This document shows, one piece after another, positions 43,887-56,331 of a stretch of DNA of 64,000 nt. The notes below the pieces were generated by a model. It was not told the origin of the DNA and did not search any database. It worked only from the letters and a program-made list of their open reading frames with translations. Position numbers and translations under genes: made by a program. Source of the stretch: Mycobacterium terramassiliense (lineage in GTDB: Bacteria > Actinomycetota > Actinomycetes > Mycobacteriales > Mycobacteriaceae); assembly GCF_900157385.1 (NCBI RefSeq), contig NZ_LT717700.1, forward strand, positions 372,001 through 436,000, given 5' to 3'. Position 1 is the first letter of the stretch. Each line of letters starts with the position of its first letter.

Positions 43887-45608
43887 ATGACCGAATCAAC
43901 CTGCAAGGCAACGACTACCGAGCGTATCGCTAGACTGTCAGAATCCGGCGGCGTTCGCGTCGACGCGATCGATGTCGGCCGGCGCGTGGGTGGGCGACAG
44001 ATCCTCCATGAATTGTCGCTGTCGGTGCAGCCGGGAGAGTTGGTCGCCATCGCCGGCGGCAGCGGGGCGGGCAAGACCACCTTGCTTGAAATTCTCGCCG
44101 GACTGCAGCCGCCGTCGGCGGGAGAGCTTCGGCACGACGGGCTCGCTCCCCGGGCCCGCGTCAGCGCCGGCTCCGCGATCGGCTACGTACCCCAGGACGA
44201 CATCATCCACCTGGAGATGCCCCTGCGCCGCACGCTGCGCTATGCGGCGCTGCTGCGGCTGCCCGCCGGGACAACCGCCGCGGAGGCGGAACGGATCGTC
44301 GACGAGACTCTGCGCGACCTCGACCTGGCCGATCGGGCTGACGTGCCGGTGCGCGCGCTGTCCGGCGGTCAACGCAAGCGCGCCAGCATCGCCGTGGAGC
44401 TGCTGACCCGGCCCCACCTTTTCTTCCTGGACGAACCCACCTCCGGGCTGGATCCCTCCACCGCGGCCGACGTGATGCGCTTGTTGCGGCGGCTCAGCCG
44501 ACGCGGAATCACCGTCGTTCTGACGACACACGAGCCGGCGGGCATCGACCGGTGTGACCGGGTGGTCTTCCTGGCTCGCGACGGCCACCTGGCCTTCGCC
44601 GGCAGTCCGGTCGCCGCGCGGCGCTACTTCGGCGTGGAAAGCCTCACCGCGGTGTACGAGCGCCTCGCCGGCGAGCACAGCCCGCAGATCTGGGCGAAGC
44701 GATTCGCGGAAAGCCGGGTGAACCCGACCACCCGGCCCGACTCAAACCCACGGCCCGCCCCGGCCGTCCGCCCCGGCGTCAGGCCTGCGGGCATGGCACG
44801 GCAATGGTGGCTGTTGACCCGGCGCAACGTCGATGTCCTCGCCCGCAACCGGCTGACCCTGGCGATCCTGCTCGGCTCGCCGGTGCTGGTGACGGTCATG
44901 ATGGCGACGTTGTTCAGGCGCGGCGCGTTCGATCCGGGTGCCGCGACCGGCGCCGGCCCGGCGCAGCTGGTGTTCTGGATCGCGTTCGACGGCTTCTTCT
45001 TCGGCCTGACGTACGGCCTGCTCCAGATCGTCGGCGAGATGGCCGTCTTCCGGCGCGAACGCCTGGCCGGGCTCAGTGTGAGCGCCTACGTGGGATCGAA
45101 GGTGGCGGCGCTGCTTCCGGTTCTGGCCGCGGTGAGCGTGGTGTTGCTGGTGGTGCTGCGCGCCCTCGGCCGGCTTCCCGCCGCCGGCTGGGACGTGTAC
45201 GCCGCGCTGTTCGGCACGATCGTGATCGAAGCGACCTCGGCACTGGCCCTCGGCCTTTTCGCCTCGGCCGCCGTCTCCAACGCGGCGCAGGCGGCGCTGG
45301 CCCTGCCGATGCTGTGCTTCCCCCAGGTTCTGTTCGGCGGCGCCATCGTCCCGGTCGACCAGATGGCCACGCCGGGACGCCTGATGAGCTTGCTCCTGTC
45401 GAACCGCCACGCCTTCGACGCGTTGGGTCGCGACCTGGGGCTCGAGCGCTACACCAGCACGCTGCCGGCGATGTCTGCCTACCGCGCCACCTTCCACGGC
45501 GGCACCGCCGCCAGCCTCATCGCGCTCGGTTCGTTCGCGGTGGTGCTCACGCTGGCCACCGCCTGGGTGCTGGACCGGCGTTGCAGGCCCGGCGCGGCTA
45601 CCCGATGA
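43887..45608 (+). CDS. ABC-2 type exporter, ATPase-permease fusion (ABCG-like)
   Basis: 573 residues. ATPase domain first: Walker A GGSGAGKTT (57-65), signature LSGGQRKRAS, Walker B LFFLDEPTSGLD, H-loop TTHEPAG. From about 320, six hydrophobic helices form an ABC-2 permease. The order NBD-TMD is the ABCG (white) type, as in Rv1747 but without FHA domains. Substrate unknown. ATG 43887 was chosen over upstream in-frame starts in Arg-rich sequence. Not present at this place in M. tuberculosis. Confidence 0.88.
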   Translation: MTESTCKATTTERIARLSESGGVRVDAIDVGRRVGGRQILHELSLSVQPGELVAIAGGSGAGKTTLLEILAGLQPPSAGELRHDGLAPRARVSAGSAIGYVPQDDIIHLEMPLRRTLRYAALLRLPAGTTAAEAERIVDETLRDLDLADRADVPVRALSGGQRKRASIAVELLTRPHLFFLDEPTSGLDPSTAADVMRLLRRLSRRGITVVLTTHEPAGIDRCDRVVFLARDGHLAFAGSPVAARRYFGVESLTAVYERLAGEHSPQIWAKRFAESRVNPTTRPDSNPRPAPAVRPGVRPAGMARQWWLLTRRNVDVLARNRLTLAILLGSPVLVTVMMATLFRRGAFDPGAATGAGPAQLVFWIAFDGFFFGLTYGLLQIVGEMAVFRRERLAGLSVSAYVGSKVAALLPVLAAVSVVLLVVLRALGRLPAAGWDVYAALFGTIVIEATSALALGLFASAAVSNAAQAALALPMLCFPQVLFGGAIVPVDQMATPGRLMSLLLSNRHAFDALGRDLGLERYTSTLPAMSAYRATFHGGTAASLIALGSFAVVLTLATAWVLDRRCRPGAATR

Positions 45609-45629
45609 CGGCCTTCGCCACAGTGCATT

Positions 45630-46415
45630 TCAAGAAGCCGCACAGCTTCGGACGAAGACATCGACCGGCGCATGCTGTCCCCGCAGATCCAACGTGCGTC
45701 GCCGCATGCCGGCCAGGAGGTCATCGGCGACGCCGCCGGCGACCAGCAACTCACCGCCCGCGGCGTGTTGTTGCATCCGGGCGGCGGCGTTGACGGGGCT
45801 GCCGAGGGCGGTGAAGTCGACCACGGCCCCGCCGACGTTGCCGACGTACGCGACGCCCGCGTTCACCGCGACGCCGACGTCCAGCCACGGTCCGCCCGGC
45901 GTGCCGTACCCCACCGCTTTGAGCAGGTCCCCCCCCGCCGCGACGGCGCGCTGCCGATACCGGGGGCCGCTGATGCCCCGGACGAAGAAGGCCATCACCT
46001 CGTCGCCGATGAGCTTGTCGATCACCGCGTCGTGGCGCAGGAGCGTCTGAGTCGCGGCGGTGTAGAACCTGTTGAGCAGGGCGGCGAAGTCCGCGGCGGC
46101 CCGCCCGTCGCCCAGCGCCATGGAGCCGCGCACGTCGGCGAACAGCACCGCGATATCGACCTCGGCTCCGCCGCGCGGCAACGCGTCGCAGCATCGCTCG
46201 CAGAGGTTGGGGTTCTTGCGCGAGCGGCGGAATCCGGCAGCGGCGAACAGCCGGCCGACGGGGCCGCCGAAGGGGTTGTTGCACAGCTTGCAGCGCGGCG
46301 CCGACGGCAGGTAGCGGAAGGCGCGCCTGGCCCTGACCAGAGACGCGTGCCCGTCGGTGAGCACCGTTTCCCACAGCCCCGGCGCGGACGCATCGGGGGG
46401 CGCGATGCTGGTCAT
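45630..46415 (-). CDS. Class III nucleotidyl cyclase with N-terminal Cys cluster
   Basis: 261 residues. The cyclase domain has both metal-binding Asp residues (Asp94 in LFADVRG, Asp138 in KLIGDEV), Lys134, and the transition-state Asn209/Arg213 (LGSPVNAAARM), so it looks active; ATP is the likelier substrate. Before it, CKLCNNPF (42-49) and CERCC (72-76) form a probable zinc or redox knuckle. No membrane segment. Follows the HD-GYP/LuxR gene on the same strand after 54 bp, likely one operon. Confidence 0.88.
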   Translation of the reverse strand: MTSIAPPDASAPGLWETVLTDGHASLVRARRAFRYLPSAPRCKLCNNPFGGPVGRLFAAAGFRRSRKNPNLCERCCDALPRGGAEVDIAVLFADVRGSMALGDGRAAADFAALLNRFYTAATQTLLRHDAVIDKLIGDEVMAFFVRGISGPRYRQRAVAAGGDLLKAVGYGTPGGPWLDVGVAVNAGVAYVGNVGGAVVDFTALGSPVNAAARMQQHAAGGELLVAGGVADDLLAGMRRRTLDLRGQHAPVDVFVRSCAAS

Positions 46416-46469
46416 GCGGAAATCATCGCTGCCAGCTCCCGGCCGCACATGGGGCATCGGCCCCAAATA

Positions 46470-48026
46470 TCAGGGTCCGGTCGGCGCGCTGCCGGTCAGG
46501 CCGTGCCGCGTCGCGTACAAGCTGGCCCCGATCCGGTTGGAGACCCCGATCTTGGCATAGATGTGCTCGACGTGATTGCGCACCGTCTTCTCGGAAATCC
46601 AGAGACGCGAGGCGATCTCGCGGTTGGAGAGGCCCTGGGCGACGTGGAGCAGTACCTCGGCCTCGCGTTTTGTCAATCCTGCCGGCCGGGCGGCCCTGCG
46701 CGACGGCCGGTGGCCCGCGGCTTCGAGCACGGCCTCGACCGCGTCGCCGTCGAGGCGCCCGCGCGCCGCCTCACCGCGCAGCCGCTCGGCCGCGGCGGCC
46801 TCGTCGAATGCGTCGCGATGCGGTCGCGGCTCCGTTGACGTGCAATAGCTTTCGGCGGCGGCAAGTAGGCGGTCGCGGACGGACAGGTCATCACCCCGCA
46901 GCCCGTTCGGGTATCCCGACCCGTCCAGTCGTTCGTGATGGCTCACCGCGACCTCGCGGACAGCCTTGAGACCACCGACCCGGGCCAAGATCCTGCCGGT
47001 CAGGTAGGGATGCAAATGCACACGCTCGCGTTCCGCGGGGGTGAGTTCGCCCGGCTTTTCCCACACCCGGTTGGACACGCCGATGCGGCCGAGGTCGTGC
47101 ACGTAGCCGGCGCGGCGCAAAATGTCGATGTCGTCCTGCGGCAGCCCGGTGCATTTCCCGGCGTTCTCCGCCAGCTCGGCCACGGCACGCGAATGGCCAA
47201 GCGTGAAAGGGCATTTCAGGTCCACGAAGTCGCCCATCGCCCGCAGGAGCCGGTCCAGCGCGGGACCGCTCAGCGCTTCCCCCGGGTCCGGCGCCAAGCC
47301 GGCGGCGGCAGACCACGCATCTTCGTCGTCCCGCAGCAGGTCGCCGGCGGCCGCGGTGAACACCTCGACGACATCGGGGTCGAACTGCTTGCCGCTGCGA
47401 CGGCGAACCTCCGCCGTCGCGGCCTTCGCGCCGTATGCGCGATGGTGCACCTCGGCGATGTCGGCGACCTGCGCCACCCGCATCGCCACGGGTATCTGGC
47501 GTCCGGCGGCCTTGGCGGGAAGACCGCTGCCGTCCCAGCGTTCGTACGCATACGGCAGGGCTTCGCAGACGTCGGCGCCCAGCCCGATCTCCTCGGCGAG
47601 CAATGCGGCCGACAGGCAATGGGATTGCACCAACGCACCGAGATTTCCGCGCGCGTCCACGAAGAGTTTGGCCACCAGCTGGGCCCGTTTCGGCAGCGTC
47701 GAGCCACGGCCCAGATTGCCCATCAGAAATCGCCGGTACGGTGCGCCGGACCAGTCGATGAAGTGGCTGTCGTGCCGCATTGCGATGTCGTCGCCGAACC
47801 ACCGCGCGTACTCGTGCGAGTCGGCATGACACCCGATCCACATGACCAGCCCCGTGTAGAAAACGGTGCCGCGCTCACGCTCGCTGAGCCCGAGCCGCTC
47901 ACCGAGCCTGGTGCCCAGCGCCGCCGACCGCAGCATGTGGTCCATCGGTTGCCCAAGCCCGAGGTCGATCGCCAGCGACAGTGCCGCCAGAACCTCGGTC
48001 CGCGACACCGATTCGCCGAAGGGCAT
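46470..48026 (-). CDS. Double HD-GYP-like phosphohydrolase fused to LuxR DNA-binding domain
   Basis: 518 residues from ATG 48026. Residues about 20-220 are a degenerate HD-GYP half (HCLSAALLAEEIGLG, YERWDGSGLP). Residues about 270-400 form a second half with the HD pair 310-311 (GYVHDLGRIGV) and the GYP-type motif HHERLDGSGYP (363-373). A LuxR/FixJ helix-turn-helix fills 450-510 (LTKREAEVLLHVAQGLSNREI). It may couple hydrolysis or sensing of a cyclic (di)nucleotide to transcription. An upstream frame through the 30-bp repeats is open but is not likely coding. Confidence 0.85.
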   Translation of the reverse strand: MPFGESVSRTEVLAALSLAIDLGLGQPMDHMLRSAALGTRLGERLGLSERERGTVFYTGLVMWIGCHADSHEYARWFGDDIAMRHDSHFIDWSGAPYRRFLMGNLGRGSTLPKRAQLVAKLFVDARGNLGALVQSHCLSAALLAEEIGLGADVCEALPYAYERWDGSGLPAKAAGRQIPVAMRVAQVADIAEVHHRAYGAKAATAEVRRRSGKQFDPDVVEVFTAAAGDLLRDDEDAWSAAAGLAPDPGEALSGPALDRLLRAMGDFVDLKCPFTLGHSRAVAELAENAGKCTGLPQDDIDILRRAGYVHDLGRIGVSNRVWEKPGELTPAERERVHLHPYLTGRILARVGGLKAVREVAVSHHERLDGSGYPNGLRGDDLSVRDRLLAAAESYCTSTEPRPHRDAFDEAAAAERLRGEAARGRLDGDAVEAVLEAAGHRPSRRAARPAGLTKREAEVLLHVAQGLSNREIASRLWISEKTVRNHVEHIYAKIGVSNRIGASLYATRHGLTGSAPTGP

Positions 48027-48123
48027 GAACCTTGCCCCTTTCTCGCCCGGCACGGTGACGGCGTCGGTGTAGCCAGACAGCGACCGACGCCTGATAAGCC
48101 TATGGTAGGGGCGTTGCCGGGTC

Positions 48124-48213
48124 GCCGAGTGTGCGGCTCGGGGTACATTGGCAGCCGAGTGTGCGGCCAGCCGCACATTGGCAGCCGAGTGTGCGGCTCG
48201 GCGCACACTCGCA
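48124..48213. repeat. Three tandem 30-bp hairpin repeats after secA1
   Basis: Units at 48124-48153, 48154-48183 and 48184-48213 all begin GCCGAGTGTGCGG. The third folds perfectly (CGAGTGTGCG pairs with CGCACACTCG); the second and first fold less well. They start 14 bp beyond the secA1 stop on the minus strand and lie just upstream of the HD-GYP gene promoter. Probably a stacked terminator. Confidence 0.75.
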
Positions 48214-48227
48214 CAGGACCGGACCGG

Positions 48228-51068
<2,841 letters not shown>

Positions 51069-51178
51069 AGCTATGTCCCTCTTGGGGTGTTCCCCTGTTG
51101 GATGACGTTCTTCTTCGCCGCGCTAGTGCTCGGCGCCATCCATCGTAGGTGACACGCCCCAAAAGCCCGCGAACGTCG

Positions 51179-51886
51179 TCAGGACAGGCTGATCAGTCCG
51201 TAATCGTAGGCGTGGCGACGGTAGACGACGGACGGCCGCTCGGTCTGCTTGTCGAAGAACAAAAAGAAGTCGTGCCCGACGCGTTCCATCTCGTAGAGCG
51301 CGTCGTCGACGGTCATCGGCTTGGCCTCGTGCTCCTTGGTGCGCACCACCCGACCCGGCTCCCGGTCGGTGCCGTCATGCCCGTCGACACCGGCGCCGTC
51401 GTGTTCGTGCGGCTGAACCGGCTCGTTGTCGAACGCCTTGGCCGGGGCCGGGGCGACCGCGGTGGCCGCGGCCAGCGACACGGGCGTCTTGTCGCCGTAG
51501 TGAACCTTGCGGCGGTCCTTGACCCGGCGCAGCCGGTTCTCCAGCTTGTCGACCGCCGACTCGAAGGCGGCGTAGAAGCTGTCGGCGCAGGCCTCCGCGC
51601 GGCTGACCGGCCCGCGCCCGCGGGCGGTGATCTCCACGCGCTGACAGGACTTGCGCTGGCGCCGGTTGGGCGCGTGCTTGAGCTCGACGTCGAAAAGGTA
51701 GATGGAGCGATCGAATCGTTCGAGGCGGGCGAGTTTTTGCGAGACGTAAATGCGGTAGTGATCGGGGATTTCGACGTTGCGGCCCTTGAACACGACTTCG
51801 GCGTTAAGTGTCGGTTCGGCCGGCCCGGTGGCGTCTGCCGGCGGTTGGTCGAGAATTTGACCGGAATCCACGGTAGGCCTTGACAT
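51179..51886 (-). CDS. hpf: Long-form ribosome hibernation promoting factor
   Basis: 235 residues. The N-terminal HPF/RaiA domain (AEVVFKGRNVEIPDHYRIYVSQKL to FESAVDKLENRLRRVKDRRK) is followed by a linker rich in Ala, Asp and His and the dimerisation domain ending EMERVGHDFFLFFDKQTERPSVVYRRHAYDYGLISL. It dimerises and silences 70S ribosomes in stationary phase. Matches Rv3241c. The start codon lies in the inverted repeat TTGACA-TACG-TGTCAA (51880-51895). The 297 bp upstream hold no other gene I can support. Confidence 0.94.
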   Translation of the reverse strand: MSRPTVDSGQILDQPPADATGPAEPTLNAEVVFKGRNVEIPDHYRIYVSQKLARLERFDRSIYLFDVELKHAPNRRQRKSCQRVEITARGRGPVSRAEACADSFYAAFESAVDKLENRLRRVKDRRKVHYGDKTPVSLAAATAVAPAPAKAFDNEPVQPHEHDGAGVDGHDGTDREPGRVVRTKEHEAKPMTVDDALYEMERVGHDFFLFFDKQTERPSVVYRRHAYDYGLISLS

Positions 51887-52183
51887 ACGTGTCAACTCGT
51901 TTCCTTTTCCACGTCGCACGCGGTGCGTGCCGGCTTTTACGAAACGCGCCGACGGGGTGGGAGCGGTTTTGGCCGCAGGCTGCCCGCCGGTGCAAGGTGT
52001 CGAATACTCACCCCCTCGCGTATGGCGTTCAACCTGGGGAATCGCGACGAGTGCGTCAGTGGCCAGGAAGCCCAGGATGTTCCTGAAGGTTGTTCTCGAC
52101 GTTAGCTCGTGTTCGCCTCGGGATGCCACTGATTTGGCACAGCTGTTGCGAGTTCTTCACATCCGCTTGGCAACCGCACAGCC

Positions 52184-52816
52184 TCACGTTGCCGCGATCG
52201 CCAGCACCGCCGCCACGCGCACCCCGGCCGCGCGCAGGATCCGCACCGACTCGCGCGCCGTCGTCCCCGTGGTGACGACGTCGTCGACGACGACGACCTC
52301 GGTGCCCGGGCGCCGGCCCCGCAGCACCACCCGGCCCGCGATGTTGCGCTCGCGCGCCGACGTGCCCAGCCCCACCGAGTCGCGGGCCAGGGCCTTCATC
52401 CGCAGCGCCGGGGCGACGGTGATGTCCGGGTGTCCGGCCACGGCGGCCCGGGCCACGCGGGTGACGGGGTCGCCGCCGCGCCGGCGCGCCGCCGAACGCC
52501 GCGTCGGCGCGGGCACGATCGTCAGCGGGGTCTCGACCATTCCCCACGTCAGCAACCGGTACACCCCGACGGCCAGCGCCAGGGCCAGCGGCGCCACCAG
52601 GTCGCCGCGCCCGTTCTCCTTCAGCGTCAGGATCGCGCGCCGGCGCGCGCCCGCGTAGCGGCCGAGCGCGAAGACCGGCGCCTCCGGGTCGACGCGGGGG
52701 TTGACCACGTGCGGCTCGTCCGGCCGGACGGCGAGCTCCAGCGCGCACGCCTCACACCAGCGGGTCGACGGCGCCCCGCAGCCGCCGCACTCCAGTGGCA
52801 GGATCAGGTCGAGCAC
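52184..52816 (-). CDS. ComF-family phosphoribosyltransferase-like protein
   Basis: 210 residues from GTG 52816. An N-terminal zinc-ribbon-like Cys set (LECGGCGAPSTRWCEAC) and a C-terminal PRPP loop (VVVVDDVVTTGTTARES, about 171-187) are the ComF signature. In competent bacteria ComFC is needed for DNA uptake; the mycobacterial role of Rv3242c is unknown. Follows the MFS gene on the same strand after 76 bp only in the opposite order, so it is transcribed from its own or the upstream promoter. Confidence 0.87.
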   Translation of the reverse strand: MLDLILPLECGGCGAPSTRWCEACALELAVRPDEPHVVNPRVDPEAPVFALGRYAGARRRAILTLKENGRGDLVAPLALALAVGVYRLLTWGMVETPLTIVPAPTRRSAARRRGGDPVTRVARAAVAGHPDITVAPALRMKALARDSVGLGTSARERNIAGRVVLRGRRPGTEVVVVDDVVTTGTTARESVRILRAAGVRVAAVLAIAAT

Positions 52817-52892
52817 ATGGCCAGTGTGGCGGCTACGGCCGACAACAGGGCCCGCCTGGCTGAGTCGGTGCGGCACGACCGGGGGTCCCAGC

Positions 52893-54185
52893 CTAACCTC
52901 TCGGTTGCCCGGCGCTGACGAAACGCCCGCGCGCCGGCTTCAACACGAAGACGGCCAGCGCCGCGGTTCCTAGATCGAGCGCAATCGCACACTCGAACAC
53001 CGGAATCCAGCTCCCGGCTTGTTGGTGCAACAGGGCCGCGAGCGGGCCGCCGAAGATCGAACCGATCCCAAACGAGATGTAGAGCCAGCCATAGTTCGCC
53101 GTGGCGTAACGGGTCCCAAAGGTGTCGGTCAAGGTGGACGGGAACAGCGAGAAGATCTCGCCCCACCCGAAGAACACCAACCCCGACAGGAGGACGAACA
53201 TCGTGGCGTCGTGTCGCGTGAGCAGCCAGAGCGTCATGGCGACGCCCTCCAGCGCGAAGGCAAACGCCATGGTGTTCTCACGGCCCAGCCGATCCGATAC
53301 CCAACCGAACAACGGCCGGGTAAGCCCGTTGGTGAGGCGGTCGATGGTCAAGGCGAGCGGCACGGCGGCGAGCCCGAACACCAATACCTTGCTCACACCG
53401 AAATCAGTGGCGAACGTCGCCATCTGCGACGTGACCATCAGGCCCGAGGTGGCCATCGTCGTCATCATCACGAACATCAACCAAAAGAGCGGCCGCTTGA
53501 GCATTTCGGACGGCCGATAATCGCGCACGGTGGTCGACGCGGGGGCGCTCGACGTGTTCGATGCCAGATCCAGCGGCGGCACGTGCAACCCCTGCGCCGC
53601 AACGAAACCGACCGCGGCGAACGCGACGCCGAAGAGCCATAGCGTCGACTCCACGCCGCGCGAGGCCAGCGATGAGGCAATCGGAAAAGTGGTGAGGATC
53701 GCGCCCATCCCGTAGCCGGCCGCCACCACACCGGCGGCGAATCCGCGCCGATCGGGAAACCACCGGACCATCAGCCCGACGACGCCGACATACACAATCC
53801 CCGTGCCGATACCGCCGACACCGCCGTAGGCGAGATACAGCATCGAAGCGGTATGCGCGTAGGAGGCGAACACCCAGCTCAGGCCGGCCAGCAGCGTGCC
53901 GATCGAAATCAACCGGCGGGGCCCGAAACGATCGACCAGCGCCCCCTGGAACGGCGAGCAAAAGGCCTGCAACAGCACGAGAATCGAGAAGGTGACCTGC
54001 AATTCTGGCAGGGCAATCCCGAGTTTGGCGGCAAGCGGCTTGGTCATCAGCGTCCACACATACTGCGGACTCGATATCGTCATCATGCACACCAGGCCAA
54101 GGCCGAGCTGAAGCCAGCGGGTGTGCGCGACGGTCGGCGCTTTCGCCGCTGCCGTGGCCGTCAAGGTGTCCGTGCGAGCAATCAC
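52893..54185 (-). CDS. MFS transporter, oxalate/formate antiporter-like
   Basis: 430 residues with 12 hydrophobic helices in two halves. The SSPQYVWTLMTKPLAAKLGI loop and GGVGGIGTGIVYVGVVGLMVRWFPDRRGFAAG block match the OxlT-type major-facilitator subfamily. It would exchange small carboxylates; the substrate is not known. No oxalate-degradation genes are near. M. tuberculosis has a different gene (Rv3243c) here. A long 382-bp gap upstream carries its promoter. Confidence 0.82.
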   Translation of the reverse strand: MIARTDTLTATAAAKAPTVAHTRWLQLGLGLVCMMTISSPQYVWTLMTKPLAAKLGIALPELQVTFSILVLLQAFCSPFQGALVDRFGPRRLISIGTLLAGLSWVFASYAHTASMLYLAYGGVGGIGTGIVYVGVVGLMVRWFPDRRGFAAGVVAAGYGMGAILTTFPIASSLASRGVESTLWLFGVAFAAVGFVAAQGLHVPPLDLASNTSSAPASTTVRDYRPSEMLKRPLFWLMFVMMTTMATSGLMVTSQMATFATDFGVSKVLVFGLAAVPLALTIDRLTNGLTRPLFGWVSDRLGRENTMAFAFALEGVAMTLWLLTRHDATMFVLLSGLVFFGWGEIFSLFPSTLTDTFGTRYATANYGWLYISFGIGSIFGGPLAALLHQQAGSWIPVFECAIALDLGTAALAVFVLKPARGRFVSAGQPRG

Positions 54186-54567
54186 AGCGGTTCTCCGTTT
54201 CGAGTTACGTGCCAGCCGGCGGCATCCGGTGGCGTCCGAGAATTCGTTGCGCGGCCTGGAAAAGTCTCAAAACGTTTGACAGGAAACAATTTTCAGATCA
54301 CCCGAGTTGGCCAGCTGCCAATCTGCCTCGCCAACAGTAGGTTTGGCTTGTTACCGGGACATTACCGACAATGGCCGGCATATCAACTTCGACTCACTGA
54401 CGTATGAAACGAGAACGCGTGGCCCGTAAGCCGTTGTGGCACAATGGTTTAACCAAACAACATCGCCGGCGGACATAATGATAGATTCTATATATCGGGC
54501 GATAACGAGCGGTTCTCGGCGCACGCGACCAGCGCCAGCCGGCCGGGTCGCGCACCTGGCCGCTGCG
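54186..54567. other. 382-bp intergenic gap, relatively AT-rich
   Basis: Between the start of the MFS gene and the stop of lpqB. I see no gene. Features are scattered AT-rich boxes (TTGACAGG near 54280, TCTATATATCGG near 54488 and GGTTTAACC near 54451) but no pair I would assign as a promoter. The composition differs from the flanking core DNA, consistent with the MFS gene being an insertion. Confidence 0.4.
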
Positions 54568-56331
54568 TCAGCCCGGCAGCACCGGCGCCGCCCCCGGCAT
54601 CGACAGCCCGGACACCTCCGCCCAGCCCTGCTGGCTTTCGGGCGCCGACGCCGAATACTGCAGCACCCCCTGCGGGCCGGCGACGTACACCGCCGACGGG
54701 TTGGCCGCGACCGTCGTCACCGGGACCTGCAGGCCGCGGGACGGGGCATCGGAGTTCACCCCGTCGAGGTTGACGTAGGACACCGGATGGCTGGCGTCGG
54801 TGCGGGTGACCACGATGTCGTCGCCGGTGCGCCAGGACAGCGACACCACCGAGTTGCCCAGCCCGAAACCCAGCCGGCGCGGGTACGTCAGCGCGTACTG
54901 CCCCGCCTGGGTCTGCTCGACGCCCGCGAGAATCACCTGCCCGTTGATCACCATCGCCGCGCGCGTCGAATCGCGCGACAGCTGCAGGTCGGTGATCGGC
55001 CCGGGGAAGCTGGCCGCCACCAGCGCGGAATCCACCGGGATCCGCGCGGGCTGGCCCGACGCCGGTTCCTGAATCGCGCGCAGCACGTTGTTGTTGTCCA
55101 CCACCACCCAGACGGCGTCGTCCAGCGACCAGCTGGGCCGGGTCAGGCTGTGCCCGTCGGCGGACTGGACCGCCTCGCCGCCCAGGTCGCCGATCCACAG
55201 CGACGCCGCCTGGTCCGGGGCGCCGCGGCGCAGCGTCACCACCGACGCCACCTGCCGCCCGCTGCGCGACAGTGCGGCGCCGGTCTGATCGCCCATCCGC
55301 CCGAAGGCGCCCGCCACGGTGGTGATGTGCTGCCCGTCCAGCCCGGCCAGCGACCCGTTGACCAGCGCGTGCAGCCCCGCCCCCGCGCCGTCGGCCACGC
55401 CCGGGTCGGTGGCCGCGACGTCGGAGGTGGTCCACCCCTCGGCGAACCGGTCATCGAGCGGCGCGCCGTCGGCGTTGATCACGTACGGGCCGCGGATGTC
55501 CGCCCGTGCCAGCGTCCAAATGATCTGCGCGGCAAGCAATTGCCGGCTGTGCGGATCGGTGGTGGACAGTTTCTCCAGATCGATGCGGGCGCCGCCGTAG
55601 CCGAGCCCGATGCCGTTCTTGCCGCCGTCGGCCCGGGTCACCGGCCCGTGCAACCGCAGCGGCGGGGCGAGCAGGTTGCGCACCGTGTGTGCCATCTCCG
55701 GGCGCGGGCCGGCCAGCATCTTGGACACCAGCTCGGTGGCCAGCTGGTCATGATCGGCGACCGCGACGTAGCGGGGATCGGGGACCACGGTCTTGCCGGT
55801 CGGGTCGGCGAAGTACAGCGTGTTGCGTTTGTAGGTCTCCTGAAACTGCTGCCAGTCCAGGAACACCCCGTTGGGCAGGCGGTCGATGCGCCAGCCGCCG
55901 GAGGTCTTGACCAACTCGATCGGGCCCGGGTCCGGCAGCACCCCCTCGGCGGTTTCGAACACGCCCACGTCGGACAGCGAGCCCAGGATGTCGGCCCGCA
56001 TGGTGGCCGAAACCCGTTCGGCGCCACGGGTTTCCACGAACACCACGTGGTCGATCAGCAGGGCGCTACCGGCGTCGTCCCACGCGTTGGACGCCGACTG
56101 CGTGAGGAATTGCCGCGCCGCCAGGTGCCGGTTCGCCGGATCCGCTGTGGCCTTGAGGAATTCGCGCAGCAGCACGTCGGGATCCATGCCCGGGGTGGGC
56201 TTGGGCAGGTTCGACGGGGCCGGCCGTTCGACGGTGCCGATGGCCTGCGGGGCCGACGCGCTGGGCACCCCCGCGCACCCGCCGAGCAGCATCGCGAGGA
56301 ACAACAGCGCCGGCAGCCGCAGCCCCCGCAT
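54568..56331 (-). CDS. lpqB: Lipoprotein LpqB, MtrAB accessory
   Basis: 587 residues. Lipoprotein signal peptide with lipobox LLGGC (acylated Cys19), a GerMN domain (about 130-260) and a C-terminal beta-propeller-like region. LpqB works with the MtrB sensor in cell-envelope and division control. The ATG overlaps the mtrB stop by one base, giving the conserved mtrA-mtrB-lpqB operon. Confidence 0.96.
   Translation of the reverse strand: MRGLRLPALLFLAMLLGGCAGVPSASAPQAIGTVERPAPSNLPKPTPGMDPDVLLREFLKATADPANRHLAARQFLTQSASNAWDDAGSALLIDHVVFVETRGAERVSATMRADILGSLSDVGVFETAEGVLPDPGPIELVKTSGGWRIDRLPNGVFLDWQQFQETYKRNTLYFADPTGKTVVPDPRYVAVADHDQLATELVSKMLAGPRPEMAHTVRNLLAPPLRLHGPVTRADGGKNGIGLGYGGARIDLEKLSTTDPHSRQLLAAQIIWTLARADIRGPYVINADGAPLDDRFAEGWTTSDVAATDPGVADGAGAGLHALVNGSLAGLDGQHITTVAGAFGRMGDQTGAALSRSGRQVASVVTLRRGAPDQAASLWIGDLGGEAVQSADGHSLTRPSWSLDDAVWVVVDNNNVLRAIQEPASGQPARIPVDSALVAASFPGPITDLQLSRDSTRAAMVINGQVILAGVEQTQAGQYALTYPRRLGFGLGNSVVSLSWRTGDDIVVTRTDASHPVSYVNLDGVNSDAPSRGLQVPVTTVAANPSAVYVAGPQGVLQYSASAPESQQGWAEVSGLSMPGAAPVLPG

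Noticed and set aside
48027..48206. Upstream extension of the HD-GYP/LuxR gene with an AAHSAANV-type peptide repeat
   Set aside because: The peptide repeat is only translation of the 30-bp hairpin repeats that follow secA1; the ATG at 48026 is a better start.
48124..48213. CRISPR array
   Set aside because: Three directly abutting units with no unique spacers and no cas genes; each unit is a hairpin.
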